Position numbers and translations under genes: made by a program. Under the pieces are notes generated by a model, which searched no databases, was not told the DNA's origin, and saw only the letters and a list, made by a program, of their open reading frames with translations. A stretch of DNA of 64,000 bases from Diplosphaera chodatii (Eukaryota; Chlorophyta; Trebouxiophyceae; Prasiolales; Stichococcaceae), in the NCBI GenBank assembly GCA_032358165.1, contig JAALGY010000033.1, positions 2,108,001-2,172,000 of the forward strand, given 5' to 3'. Below, piece by piece: positions 25,149 through 36,375 of the stretch (positions are counted from its first letter, which is position 1; each line of letters starts with the position of its first letter).

Positions 25149-26507
25149 GACCAAGTGCTGCTAACGTACTACCTGCACACAGCCGTTGCTGAGCTCAAAG
25201 CTGAGCATGGGCTGCTGCGCGGCGCCGCACTAATCCTGCGGGCACGTCGGATTGCAATTCAAGATCGTCACATTCTTGGAAACAAGTTTACAAAGCTTAT
25301 GCTTGTGTGTGGTATAACGCTAGAGCAAGAGCAACCGCCGACGGGTACCCACGCCAATCTGCCAATGTTCATCTACTGCAACTGCTTGCGGCCACTTGAC
25401 GCTCGCAAGCCAAGCTGGCTTCCGTCAGCATGGGAAACATAGCATATCTACAGAGACGATGTTGTAGCTCCTGATCGGCGATCATGTCGGCATCCGGGGA
25501 GTCGGGCGGTCCTAGAGCTGGAAGTTGCAGTTGGAAGGACCAGACGAATATACGGCGGCAGTCCTGCCTTGGTCCCAGAGTCCTCGAGTCTGACCCACAC
25601 CCAGCCGCACGCGGCCAGTCGGACTGTGTGATGACTACAGCATGGCATTGTACATTGCAGCGGCCTCATACTCAACATTGCCGGCGCGATCCAAACATAA
25701 CTATCATCGGAAGAGTCTTGTGTGTTACCGACAATCTTGTCGTATTGCATTTGAGCACGGCCGCGTTTCAAGTGTGCAGCACACCCGCTCGCCGCCGGCC
25801 ACCCTGTCAACACGCCCGCCTTGATACTCCGCAGGCTCGCAGGTGAGCCCCCAAACCATGTCTGGGTATCCTGACTGCCTGCAGCAAACGTTTGCTCGTC
25901 AGCAGGCAACAATTGGGCCGCCCCCGCCCGTAGTGCAGCATGTCGACGCACGAACTGGAGCTCTGCCGTTTGAGCGATGCCGTGTAGGCTGCTGCTCCGC
26001 AAGTAACGACACACAACGCTTCCTGTAAGTTGATGGACTCAGCGAGACACCCAATGATCGTTGTGCTCGGGGCCGAAGACCTGTTTGAGTTATTGCATTG
26101 TCGGCGGGCTGCACGACTCATCACTGGGGTACAAGCGTTCATTCACATGTGTCAGCGGTCACCACTCGGCGATAGATATCAACTGGCACGGCCAGGTAGC
26201 GAGTCACCGTAGAGCGACTGATCACTTGGAAGACCTGTGTACCTGGGATTGAAAGGCGACCCACGGGTGAGACAGCTCGTACAGCAGCGAGGTCGCTTGG
26301 TCAACTTGTGCTCGTGTATGTCACACACATGCAATCAGCCCTCAGCCGAACCACGGCCATGCACCTGCTGTGCCTGTCCATGCTTCACATCATGCGATGC
26401 TGCCATCGGCAGCTTGGCACCCGGCGGTATGCCTCCGTGTGGTGTCTTACCCATTGGTGATGGAGCTTCAAGTGGCACGTCTGCAGGAAGTGGTCAGGTG
26501 TCCGAAC
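25149..26507. other. Long divergent promoter region, P4-ATPase / expansin
   Basis: 1.36 kb between two divergent starts. Several frames are open for 60-190 codons, but none shows splice structure, hydrophobic pattern or family motif, so I treat the stretch as non-coding. It probably holds both promoters and 5' leaders. No tRNA or repeat array seen. Confidence 0.4.
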
Positions 26508-29115
26508 ATGTGCAGCCGCAAAGCCATGGTGTGGTTGCGTGGGTCAGCGTCGCTGGCACTGGCCATCACAGCTGCCTGTGCGGTTGCGCTGCCCAAGACA
26601 GCAGCGATCACACCGCTCAGCTCCTGGCAGGTGCATCTGCGATGTGTGGGCAATCGGGTGCAGACTGCTGATTTTCTCTGCAGCTTCGCTTCCCTGCTCT
26701 GACGTCTACTGGTAGCGCAACTGCAAAAGACTGAACTGTTGCTGCAGAACGGCATTGCCACGAACTATGGCGGCGCCGCCGATGGCATGAGCCCCTCCTC
26801 GCCATCCTTTGGCACACTTGATGGCAGCTGCGGCTATGGCCAAATGGACCAAGGGAAATGGCCATACTGGTGAGCGTTTGGTAAGCAAAGCTTGTGCATG
26901 GGCAGAACACAACAGGTCAGGTGCAAGCAACCCACATCAAACCCTGCGTGTCAATGGCTATGATTTTGCAGGTCTGTTGGCGCCCTGGCTACCTCCAACC
27001 AGTACTACTCTGCAGGACCGTTGAATGGCTGTGGACAGGCAATAACTCCGTTTGCTGCATTCAGCATCATAGCGCTTCTGTATGTGCTCCGTGGTCCAAC
27101 GAACGGCACCATGTTGATCTTTGTACCAACCCGGTCTGCAACTGTTTTGCGTGCAGTGCTTCCAGATTGAGTGCCTGTCAACAGTGGACGAGAGCAAGGG
27201 CACCTGCAGTTCAGGTGTGCAGCTTGCAGCCACGGCCGAGTCCTGGCTTGCTTCATGTTCATGGAACTAGCATGGCAAGCTGGCTTTGAGGGTGTATATA
27301 ACGGTTCTGCAGATGGCATCAACTTGCAAGCATGTTGTAGTGGTACGGTGTCCTCTGATGCAGATCCCGCGCTGCGCTCCGTGATGATCATGATCTCCGA
27401 CGAGTGTGAGGGCCTGCTGTGACTAGCATTAGGCGAACATACGACCACTGAGCCATGCACATGCAGTGCAGCTAAGCTTGGCTGTGTTTCATATGCAGGT
27501 CCGCAGTGTGCGTCCAACCAAATCGACCTGCAGGCCCTGACGTTTGACAAGGTATACCGTGGCCATGGCACAGAATGTTAATCAATGCTTCCAACATTGC
27601 TGTAGTGGCTGCCGTCATGCGACTGTCACAGGTTGCTTGGTGTTTGATCAGCGCGTACCTGCTGACACAGATGGCGCCAATGATCGTTGGACGCATCAAC
27701 ATGCGCTACAGGTGTGTCTTGTCAACTTATGCCATAATCTGCCAATAGGTACGTGCACATACACATGTACCTGAGAAACTTGGCGTTTTCATGTATCACT
27801 CACATCTGCAGCATTGCATGCAGGCGCGTCGAGTGCACACCGCCAGCCGACATGAAGCTGAGCATTCTGGACAATCGGGGCGCTGGCGGGTGGATCCGGC
27901 TGAGTGTGCAGGTCAAGAACGCAATACTTTGCAGTCTCTGCTTATTAGATGGTCACCGTCCCGCATAGGCAGAAGGCTGTAAATGCTGCTTCGTGCAACT
28001 TTGTCATCTTGCCGAATCTCAGATGTTTCTGCAGGAGACAGGCGGCAGGGGTGCAGTCCAGGCCATTCAGATTCGTGGCAGCAACAGCGGCAGCGACAAC
28101 TGGGAGGCAATGCAGAACGTCTGGGGGGCAGAATGGGTAAGTGTGTCTCATCAGATTCGTTCAGACACATGCTGGTGACGCTAGACCAGGTTTGTCGAGT
28201 GCGTGGCCCGCCTGACGTCTGCCTACCCACTGCAGGAATCTGCCAGCCAACCCTCTGGCTCCATCTCCTTTCGCATCCTGCCAGACCAAGGTGGTGAGGT
28301 AGGCCTCCGCTGACACTTGTAGAATGATGAATATGACGATACTGCATGGCCAGTGGCCGGGAGGGAGCAGCCAACGAGTTCTGTGATGAGCAACGATGAT
28401 TGCCTCTGGTTGCAGGTGACGGCATTCAACGTGCTCAATGGCTCTACGACGGGAATGGTGCCCACTCGCGTACAGGTGTGCTGAATGGCATTGTGACCTG
28501 AGGTTCTGGAGAGGGTTGATCGAAGAGGATATGCCAGATCTAAGTGGCAACAGCACCGAAAGTCACATCCCACATGTGCAGTTCACCATGCACGACCAGC
28601 CCTCCACCGGTCCCCGGCAAGAGGCAGCAAACCAGGCACAGGTGCTGCATGTAGTGTGCCGTTGCTGTGAAGTGTCCCGCAATGCAATGGGTTTGAGGTA
28701 GCATGCTGAATCCCCGGCACCGCAAGCCATCGTGCAAGAGTGGCAACAACCGTTTGTGATGCAGGTGCAAGCATACTCAGGACCTCCGGACTACAGCAGT
28801 GGCGATAACAGCACCAGCAGCAATGATCCTGACGGCAACGGCGGGTCCACATCTGCGACTGGTTCCAACAACAGCGGCAGCAGTACCGATGGTGGCAGCA
28901 CTTCAAGCCGCAGCAGCAGCAGCGATGGCTGGCCTTCCTCCTCTTCCACCTCGTCCTCTTCTCCTCCTGGGGGCGGTGGTTCACCATCCAGCAGCGGCGA
29001 GGGCAACAGCCCAGTGCTCTCTGACTCGGCTGCAGTCGACGCGCCAGTGGCAGCCGCGGACCCGGGCGATGCGCGCCGACTGCTGCGGCGGCTGAGCCGC
29101 CGGCTGCTGCGTTGA
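26508..29115 (+). CDS. Expansin (DPBB plus CBM63) with Ser/Gly-rich basic C-terminal tail
   Basis: Expansins loosen cell walls without hydrolysis. Exon 1 (26508-26630) gives a signal peptide (LALAITAACAVALPKTAA). The exon from 26748 starts the double-psi beta-barrel: GIATNYGGAADG ... LDGSCGYGQMDQGKWPYW, then SVGALATSNQYYSAGPLNGC and CFQIECLSTVDESKGTCSSG. The block aligned to the plant HFDL element reads NQIDLQALTFDK, keeping the Asp but lacking the His. The CBM63-like second domain follows from INMRYRRVECTPPADMK with ILDNRGAGGWIRLSVQ, VQAIQIRGSNSGSDNWEAMQ, NVWGAEW, PSGSISFRILPDQGGE and TAFNVLNGSTTGMVPTRVQ. From about 28766 the last exon adds a long Ser/Gly/Asn/Asp-rich stretch ending in a very basic helix (ARRLLRRLSRRLLR) before TGA at 29113. 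The tail is outside the usual expansin length. Exon borders between 27.3 and 28.5 kb are approximate. Confidence 0.85.
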
Positions 29116-29528
29116 TGATCAGCCCGGCTAAAATGGGTTGATGCATGAACTGCGTCATTCTTACAGCTCGTGTTAGTTGGGGACTGTACGGGTGCACATG
29201 CTACAAACACATGGGGGAATGCAGGGCACCAGTGCATGTTGAGGCAGCAGTCTTTAGGTTTCGCAGGCTGGCAAACTGAACACAATGAGTTACTAGAGCA
29301 CAGCAATGAGCTGAAATTGGGCGCTGTGATGATATGGGGAATTCCTGATCGCAGTTCCTCCAGCTGCACAATTTTGTCATGGTCACCTGTGGCTGTATTT
29401 GAGTCCCGAATAAGTTCTTTCGATTCGTCTTCGGCTGTGCACCGATTTCTTATCGAATACACAGTTCATGGGGTGGTAAGTCAAGTGAAACCTGGTGACG
29501 CAACCCAATAGCTGGCGTACCTATAAAG
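29116..29528. other. Convergent intergenic spacer
   Basis: Holds the 3' regions of the expansin (+) and ERCC1 (-) genes. A TGTAA on the minus strand near 29161 could serve ERCC1, but it lies close to the expansin stop. Nothing else seen. Confidence 0.4.
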
Positions 29529-31461
29529 TCACAGAAACATGAAGGCGCCAGCATGCGGGTCATCAGCCTCAATCTCGTCGTCTTCGTTCCCGATCTGAGC
29601 GATGCCATCCGTGGTGACCGCCGCGTTGGCTGCTACACCCGCTGCGCTGTCAGCGGCTGGGGCGTCAGCATGCACCTGCGTCCCCGCCCGCTGGGAGTCG
29701 GCTGGCGCGGCGTCTGGCTCGTGCAGGGTGCGTCTGAAGGGCTCGTGGAAGGTCTCATACAGCCGCCGCACCTTTGTCGGCCCGATGCCTGGGCACGCCA
29801 GCAGCTCCTCTATGTCTGCCTGCACCAAAGGGATTTGCAATCTGCCACGTTCTGCTGCTGTTTCGACCGACATGGTCTGACCTCGCCTCCGTTCAGTTCA
29901 GGTCATGTAGTGACGTCCTCCCTGCCAATGGTCCAACCCCTTGAAGTCAAGAAATCGCGGTCGTAATGCCATCACGCTGCATGCAGCAGCACCTGCATGA
30001 TGCCGGCCACAGACTTGAAGGTGCGGCCCAGCGTGAGCACATTGGTGCGGTTGATGCCACGGATTGTGGTCATCGCAGCATGCAAGCGTGACAGGTAGTC
30101 CTCCTCCACACGCCCCTGCCGCAGCACAACTGGTGTGTTACATCTTGTCAGCATCCGGCCATATGCAAATGATGCCCCGGCACAGTGCACACCGTTTGAG
30201 CCACTCCTCTGCAGCATGCTCAGTACACATCCATGCCTGAATTGCGTCGGCTGGCTTCGTCTCGAAGCTTTTGAACGTCTCTAGGTACCTTGCGCACTCC
30301 TGCGATGACAGTTCCGACTGTCACGCAATGCAGCATTCACAGGCGCAAAAGCACAACGTGTGCAGAGTGCACAGACTTCTCACTTGTGAGCTGAAGGCAC
30401 AGAAGAGGGTGCAGTCGTTTAGCACTGCCGCCCGTGTGACCTGCAACGCCAAGATGGACCTAGCCGGGGCAGCGGTAGTGGCAGCGCAAGCATCACAGGA
30501 GTGCGCTCTGCCAAAAGCAGCTTCCTGCTCGGCACGGTGCCACACCTGGCTGAGGGACTCAACCACATCTTCGATGTCCACGTGGCACAGGATGATGCGC
30601 AGGCGGTAGCCACGCTGCAGCTGCTTGATGCGGTGGTGCACGTACTCGGGCTTCAGCAGGTGGAACCTGCGGCACTGACAGTTCTCCACCTATGGGAATG
30701 CCTGCTCGTATGATCCCCATGAAGGCACAACAGCTTTCCGTAGTGCTTTCAGCAAGAGAGTTTCTGGGAGCAGATGTGATGCTGACCTGAGGGACAGGAA
30801 CAGCGCGCAGGTGCCGGCGCCCATCTGGTAGTCCGGCACGATGTCGGCGTACTGCCACCTGACGCTGCGGATGTGGCGCAGCAGCGGGTTGCCCTCCTGC
30901 CGCCGGCTGACCAGGATGGCATTGGGGTTCACCTGTTCATGTGACAGCGCACATGCTGACATGACAGCATACGTGCTGAGTCTCAAGCAAGATGCAGAAC
31001 TCTGCTTCCAGGGGTGTCCAAGCAAACACATTGGTGCGCTGCAATGATGGCCCGGATGCCCGAGCATACCTGGTCACGACAGCACCCCGAAGGCCCCGCG
31101 TTGCCGGTCTGGACGGGCCTGTAAGTCGGTGCTGCAGGCAGCGGACCAGGGGCCGCAGCCGGTCTTTGTGCTGTGCCGTTGCCAGGAGGAGCAGTCCCCC
31201 GCTGGTGTGCGGGCTGTGCGCTTGCCGATGTGGCTGCTGCCTGCTGCACAGATGGCTGCTGGTTCCTGCAGCATTGGGATCACGCAGCTTCACACACTAC
31301 CAGACCACGCTTGCACCAAGTGGTCTGGCAATTGCGTTATAATACGTTGGGTGAGAGAATGGCGATGCGCACGAAAGGGGCGCGGGCTCTTTGCGCTTCA
31401 GCAAGGACGAGCTGCCGACAAAGCTGAAGTCCTCCTGTTGTGCAGACTCAGAACCACCCAT
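29529..31461 (-). CDS. ERCC1: DNA excision repair protein ERCC1 (Rad10)
   Basis: Non-catalytic partner of the XPF nuclease in nucleotide excision repair and interstrand crosslink repair. The ATG at 31461 gives a short polar head ([19 protein letters not shown]). A Pro/Ala-rich spacer follows, then the central domain opening [20 protein letters not shown], continuing [18 protein letters not shown] and TCALFLSLR. Next come [50 protein letters not shown] and [20 protein letters not shown]. The C-terminal tandem helix-hairpin-helix is present: [20 protein letters not shown] and [20 protein letters not shown]. The final Ala/Asp-rich tail ends in TGA at 29529. All domains needed for XPF dimerisation and DNA binding are visible and no break is seen. 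It is divergent from the Fes1-like gene with about 450 bases between the starts. Confidence 0.93.
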
Positions 31462-31912
31462 GGTAGCTGACCGTGGTGCGTTAAACACTAGCGCGCATGC
31501 TCAGCGACCAGCTGGTCTCATGCCGCGGCTGACACTGTCAGCACGGGTGGCGCAAGGACCACGCTGCACGCGCAACTATCTGTGTACAATTTATTGTAGA
31601 TTCGGACTCACAAGGAGTCTGATGTGGAGAGACCGCGTAAAGACCGTATCGGAGGTGCAAATGACTTGTGTGCCATGTAGCCATGCTGGCCGTGCTATGC
31701 TGCGAGGTACCGTGTTGGTGCCATTGCGTGCGATGCATAATTTGCGTTCCTTGTCACCAGTTGCTGTCTTCATTTACTATCTGAGCTTGTGTGGATTTGC
31801 ATTGCTTTGTGACGGCCCTGGCGCATGCTGCCCATGTTGCAGCGCCGCATGCATGTGGTCTTCATGGGCTGATAAGGTCACTTTGCTTAGCATCGACTGA
31901 AGGTGTCCACAT
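31462..31912. other. Divergent promoter, ERCC1 / Fes1-like
   Basis: A 451-base spacer between two divergent start codons, expected to hold both promoters. No element could be named from sequence alone. Confidence 0.45.
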
Positions 31913-34281
31913 ATGAGTTGTCGCAATCACAAGCCATCTAGAATGTCAAAATCAGGGCCACCAGACGTCGTCTTGTCTGTGTTGGCGATGGTCTGCGGCA
32001 TGATCAGCCTGGCATGCTGCAGCGCTGCCGTCAACTTGTCAACGCCTGTTGGCTACGAGGCCGCAGACATCAGTGAGGCCGTGGCAGCAGCCGGCACGCG
32101 CAAACAGGACCAGGATTTGCTCAACTGGGCAATCGGTAAGCAACTGCCTAAGTGCTCCACATGAGATGCCGCACTGCCTCTGAGTGCATGTGTACACAAC
32201 AGCAGTGATCCGTGCGTGTGTCTTTCTGCCATCGTATTTGCGACACAAGAGGGTCCTCCGCACGTTATGGGCTCAGCAGCTGCGTGCAGAACACTCGGAT
32301 CCAGAGAAGCTGCAGCAAGCTGCAGCGGCATTGGCAAACCCGGCTGCCCAAGCGCATCGCCAAAAGGAGATGCAGGACGTGCTGGAAGCCATGCGCCAGG
32401 TGTGTGCCGCACATGGCGTGCACTGACTGTTGATATTCAGCTCGCGTGCTCGACATCTTTGCGGCAACACAACGCATTGTGCGATGCACACTGGCACATC
32501 GCAGGAGCCTTCAGAAGCAGACCTCATGAGAGCGGCAGTCACGCAGCTCACAGGCACAGATGCAACGGACACAGACCAGCTCGATGCGCTGCAGCGACTG
32601 AGAGAGCTCGTGAGACCCATCGACAATGCAAACGGTGGCTGCTTTCAACTCTGCACTTACAGCTTTGCAGGGTGTCACTCCAGTAGAAGCCTGCGTCAGT
32701 AAGCCTGCCCAGTGGTCGCACATGGCAGCATGCCTTAGACTGCCTCCTGCTGATGCAGACCTCAAAGCAGTTGGTGGCATCGAGCCACTCATCGCGGCAC
32801 TCAACAGCAGCAATACAGACATCAGGGCCGCTGCGGCTGGTGTGCTGGGCGCCGCTGCTTCCAACAACGTGCGCGCGCAGCAGGATGTGGCAGGCATATG
32901 CCCAGACATCGTGCAGAGGCTGCTGCAGGTCCGGTGATGTACTAACCTACAGTTATAAGTGGCCTGCTTGGCGGGACGAAGAGAATTTCTGTAGGTCACA
33001 ATGCTCCGCTCTTCCAAGCTACCAGCTTTTCCAAGTGGCCTGCAGGTAGTGCACAGCGATCACGCGCAGACAGCTACTAAGGGGCTTTACGCTCTTGGCA
33101 AGTTCCTGCAGAACAGTCCTCAGCAGCAGCAGAGGTTCTCTGATCAGGTGAGCACTCAGGAGGGCGAAAACGTTCAAGTCGCGCTTCTTGTCCCGACAGA
33201 GATCCATCGTCATCAATGCTGCAGCGATGCCAAGAGTCGGTGGCCGCAGGGCGGCATGGACATCCTGCAGAAGCTTTTCGCAGATGGCTCACTCTCGCGA
33301 GCCCTGCGGCAGAAGATGCTTGACTTGATGGGAGACCTGTACAGCGGCGGCCTGCAGCAGGAGCCGGTGAGGCCAGGCTGTGCGCTGTTGCACACCAACC
33401 TCCGTTTCATCACCGTACGGTTGCTCCTTAACAGCAACGACCGGTATTAGCCACCATCTGAACCGCAGTTGCATGCCCAAGTGTAGTTTCCCTATAACAG
33501 TGGTGACACCTGCAACTTGGGGCAACATTCCTGCAGACGCCAGAGTTCATCGAGGCAGTGGTGAAGATGCTGGACAGCGCACTGCCTGACGACTGGACCA
33601 TGCTAGAGCGCGGCATGCGTGCTGCACTGGCACTGGCATCAACATCGCGACAGGTCACCTGTGATCATCAACTAAGTTGCATGCTGCACCGCGTACCCCT
33701 GCACTTTGCAGCGCACAGCAGACGTCACAATGCTCATGACCGATGGTAGATGTGACGGTGGCAGGCGGGCGCACAGTTGCTGACAGCCGGGCTGCGCAAG
33801 ACGCTGGACGCGGCACGCTCTGCGCTGGTGCAGGGGGCAGAGCGTGGGGATGAGGATGATCGGGCATATGCACAGGTGTTCTATGATCCATGATCATGCT
33901 TGACGGCCCTGGATGGGCTGGCTGTGCTAGCTGGCAAAGGCCCCAGATAGTCTTTTAGTTGCCATGTGTAGCGTCCCAGGCTGTCGACGCCTCCAGTGCG
34001 TGCGGTGATGCGTGCACTCCCCCGCATGTGTGCAGGAGCTGCTGCAGCTGGTGGAGCAGGTGGGCAAGGCAGCCAGCAGCGTTGCTTCACGGGCAGGAGC
34101 CGGCGATGCGCCTGCCGCCGCCGCATCAAGTGACACGGCATCAGGGTCCCCTGCAGCAGGCGGGAACAGCGGAGCCCAGCCGACTGAGCAGCCAGAGGTT
34201 ATGATGGCGCTGGGGCCTGCCAAGAGGACGGGCAGATCGATGGGCGGAGCGGCTGGCGGCTCCAGCGCCGATGAGCTGTGA
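31913..34281 (+). CDS. Fes1/SIL1-like Hsp70 nucleotide exchange factor, probably ER-lumenal
   Basis: Armadillo-type exchange factor that releases ADP from Hsp70. The start is at 31913 or 31943; both give a hydrophobic leader (VVLSVLAMVCGMISLACCSA) that reads as a signal peptide. The Fes1 core then follows: DLLNWAIG; DPEKLQQAAAALANP ... KEMQDVLEAMRQ; a helix pair with QLDALQRLRELVRPIDNANG; and the repeat block DLKAVGGIEPLIAALNSSNT, DIRAAAAGVLGAAASNNVRA. Later repeats include KGLYALGKFLQNSPQQQQRF and LRQKMLDLMGDLYSGG. The protein ends in a Gly/Ser/Ala-rich tail with terminal residues SSADEL. A signal peptide plus an ADEL end points to the ER lumen, where BiP would be the client, unlike the cytosolic Fes1 of yeast and plants. 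Function by family is strong; ER location is inference. Confidence 0.85.
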
Positions 34282-34375
34282 GCACCCAAAGTGTTCAAGC
34301 ATGTGAGGTGGTTCTGGGTTCCGATAAAGAGTGTGCCAATGTGACGTTGCACTACTCAGACGGTTGCGCAGGGCG

Positions 34376-36216
34376 TCATCTGAGTCCGTCTGCATGTGGC
34401 AGCTGATGCTGGGCAACATACAGGCTGAATGTAGCTGTGACCGGTCTGTGATCAGACATGTTGATAGATACAAGCGACTCGTAGGACTTTGGCTCGCAGC
34501 AGACTCTAGACTGCTGTGGCATCTGCCGCCACAGGATCCTATCTGTGTATGACGGCGTCCGCGCCGGGTTGTAGGCAGCTGAGTTGGGGTGCAGCTTGAA
34601 GGTTGGTGCGAACGTGATGTCGTGTTCCTGAAACCCCTGCGGTTATCCAAAAGCAGGTGGTCAACTGGCCTGTATCATGCAACCAACTTCAATCAGTGGT
34701 GAGGACACAAACCTGGAATGCGCGCCCCGCTGCTTGCACCTGCCGCAACTGATCCCTGGCCAGCAGAGCTGCAAAGTCTCCCTCGCGAAGCGCTGCATCG
34801 ACAGCCCTGCACCCAGGGTTGCCCAGCTAGGCTGTGACATAGCAACAGATCAGCCCATGAACTCTTGTCAGGCTTCACCCGCTGCTGCGCACCTTGCATC
34901 CAGGTCCACACGATAGTTCAGGTCCCCCAGCCACAAGATCACATCATATGCCGCAAGCGCATCCTTTGCTGGCGATGCTGGCCGCAGCGGCATCACGTCG
35001 GTGGGCACAGGGCTGCTTCCCACGAAGTCAATCTCAGAGCTGGGCCTGGGTGAGACTGCACAAGCATCAGCTAAGTTTGAGCTGGTCGAGCGAGGGTTCG
35101 GTGTAGTCTTCGGTGTCACATGCTTCAACACAACGCCTCGCACTTGCTTGCTTGTCCTGGAAGAGGCCAGAAACAATGCGGCGGTAATCAAGGTTGCGCG
35201 AGGCCACCTGATTGGCGTGAGCAGCCAGATGGCAGCACACGAGCAACAGCTGTGCACGGTCGTCAACCGTGAGGCGTACTGCGACGGCTCCTTTGTTTCC
35301 CAGCATGTTGCCGAGTCCTGCACGAGAAGCAGCAAACCATCCACCCCGCTGATGCAAGGCCGTGCGGCGCAACAGAACTTCGCCAGTTGACAGTCAGCAT
35401 GCATCTGTTTGCCAAGTGCACAGTGCCCCGACCTGTTGCTACCCTGCATGTCTGCACTCGGGTCAGCCGCTGCTGCGCCCGGGTGTGCGCCAGCACCACA
35501 ATGGCTATGCCCAGCAGGATGTTTGAGGCGACATGCTGCCAATCTGCTCCCGCTGCCATCAGCAGCTGCGAGCGCCAGAGCTGCACATCCGGCCCGGACT
35601 CCTGGCTGCCGATGATGATCACATCAATTGTTCCATGCTCTCCACCCTGCCGAACAGGAACCATGTCTGGACTGTCTGAACGATGTTCATGCCACACGTT
35701 GGCGCTAGGCCAGGACCTCGGGGCTCTCACCAGCAGCTGCAGCAGCGCCCCGGCATGGAGCGGCGGGCACGAGTTCATGTTGAATGTTACGCAACGGACC
35801 GTGAGGACTGGCGTACATACCGCTGCTGAGACTGTCACACTGTTTGCGCAGGGAACACAGTCAAAGTCCCCAAGCGGGGCTGCCACTGCGGCGGGGTCCA
35901 GCACATCACGCGCTGGTGTGCTGCACGTCCAAAGCTGCCGGCTGACAGCACCCATATACACCTTCGAGTATGTGAGGCTAGGGCAATGTCTGTTGGCACG
36001 AGCGTATTGCGAGCCATACCTGCCAAACTCAGCCATGTCGCAACTATGGCGCGCGCCTCTCCTGCCATGTGGCATCACGTGGTGTGCGACGTCACTGACC
36101 GATTGGAGAGATCTCAATTCACGCGTGTGCGGCTTGTGCCATTCGCACTCTCACCGCACGTCTCCCACCCGCTCCAGGCGGACGTCTAGAAGGCTGTAGG
36201 ATAGCTTCAGTAGCAC
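34376..36216 (-). CDS. Inositol polyphosphate 5-phosphatase (catalytic domain)
   Basis: Removes the 5-phosphate from inositol phosphates or phosphoinositides. Motifs of the Mg2+-dependent family in order: VRCVTFNMNSCPP, TIDVIIIGSQESGPDVQLWR, GLGNMLGNKGAVAVRLTVDD, LLLVCCHLAAHANQVASRNL followed by DYRRI, AAYDVILWLGDLNYRVDLD, ALREGDFAALLARDQLRQVQ, ITFAPTFKLHPNSAAYNPAR, TPSYTDRILWR and the closing NMSDHRPVTATFSLYV. The stop TGA is at 34376. The metal and catalytic residues of QES, GDLNYR, the TDRIL block and SDHRPV are all present. Upstream exons encode VYMGAVSRQLWTCSTPARDV and, from 36216, LLKLSYSLLDVRLERVGDV, which I do not recognise. The first coding exon was not found, so the 5' end is open. 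No SAC, PH or RhoGAP domain is visible, so the subfamily cannot be named. Confidence 0.88.
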
Positions 36217-36375
36217 CTAGACAGCAAACTGCTTCATTAGTAGCCTGCAGTGGCGGCATCGGGCTGGTCTACACAGCGTCTATCTGTTTGTTAGCAAACT
36301 TTTGTGCGACGCACTGGACCATTCAAAGTCCGTCGTCTCTCTTATCATTGCTCTTTGGCAGCCCCCAGCTGTGCC

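Noticed and set aside
25448..26014. Minus-strand frame of 188 codons in the P4-ATPase/expansin spacer
   Set aside because: No motif, no splice structure, odd Cys/Arg/His-rich composition and overlap with equally open frames on the other strand; treated as non-coding.
28791..29462. Long minus-strand frame rich in Ser, Leu and Glu
   Set aside because: It is antisense to the low-complexity Ser/Gly tail exon of the expansin; repetitive composition keeps the opposite strand open.
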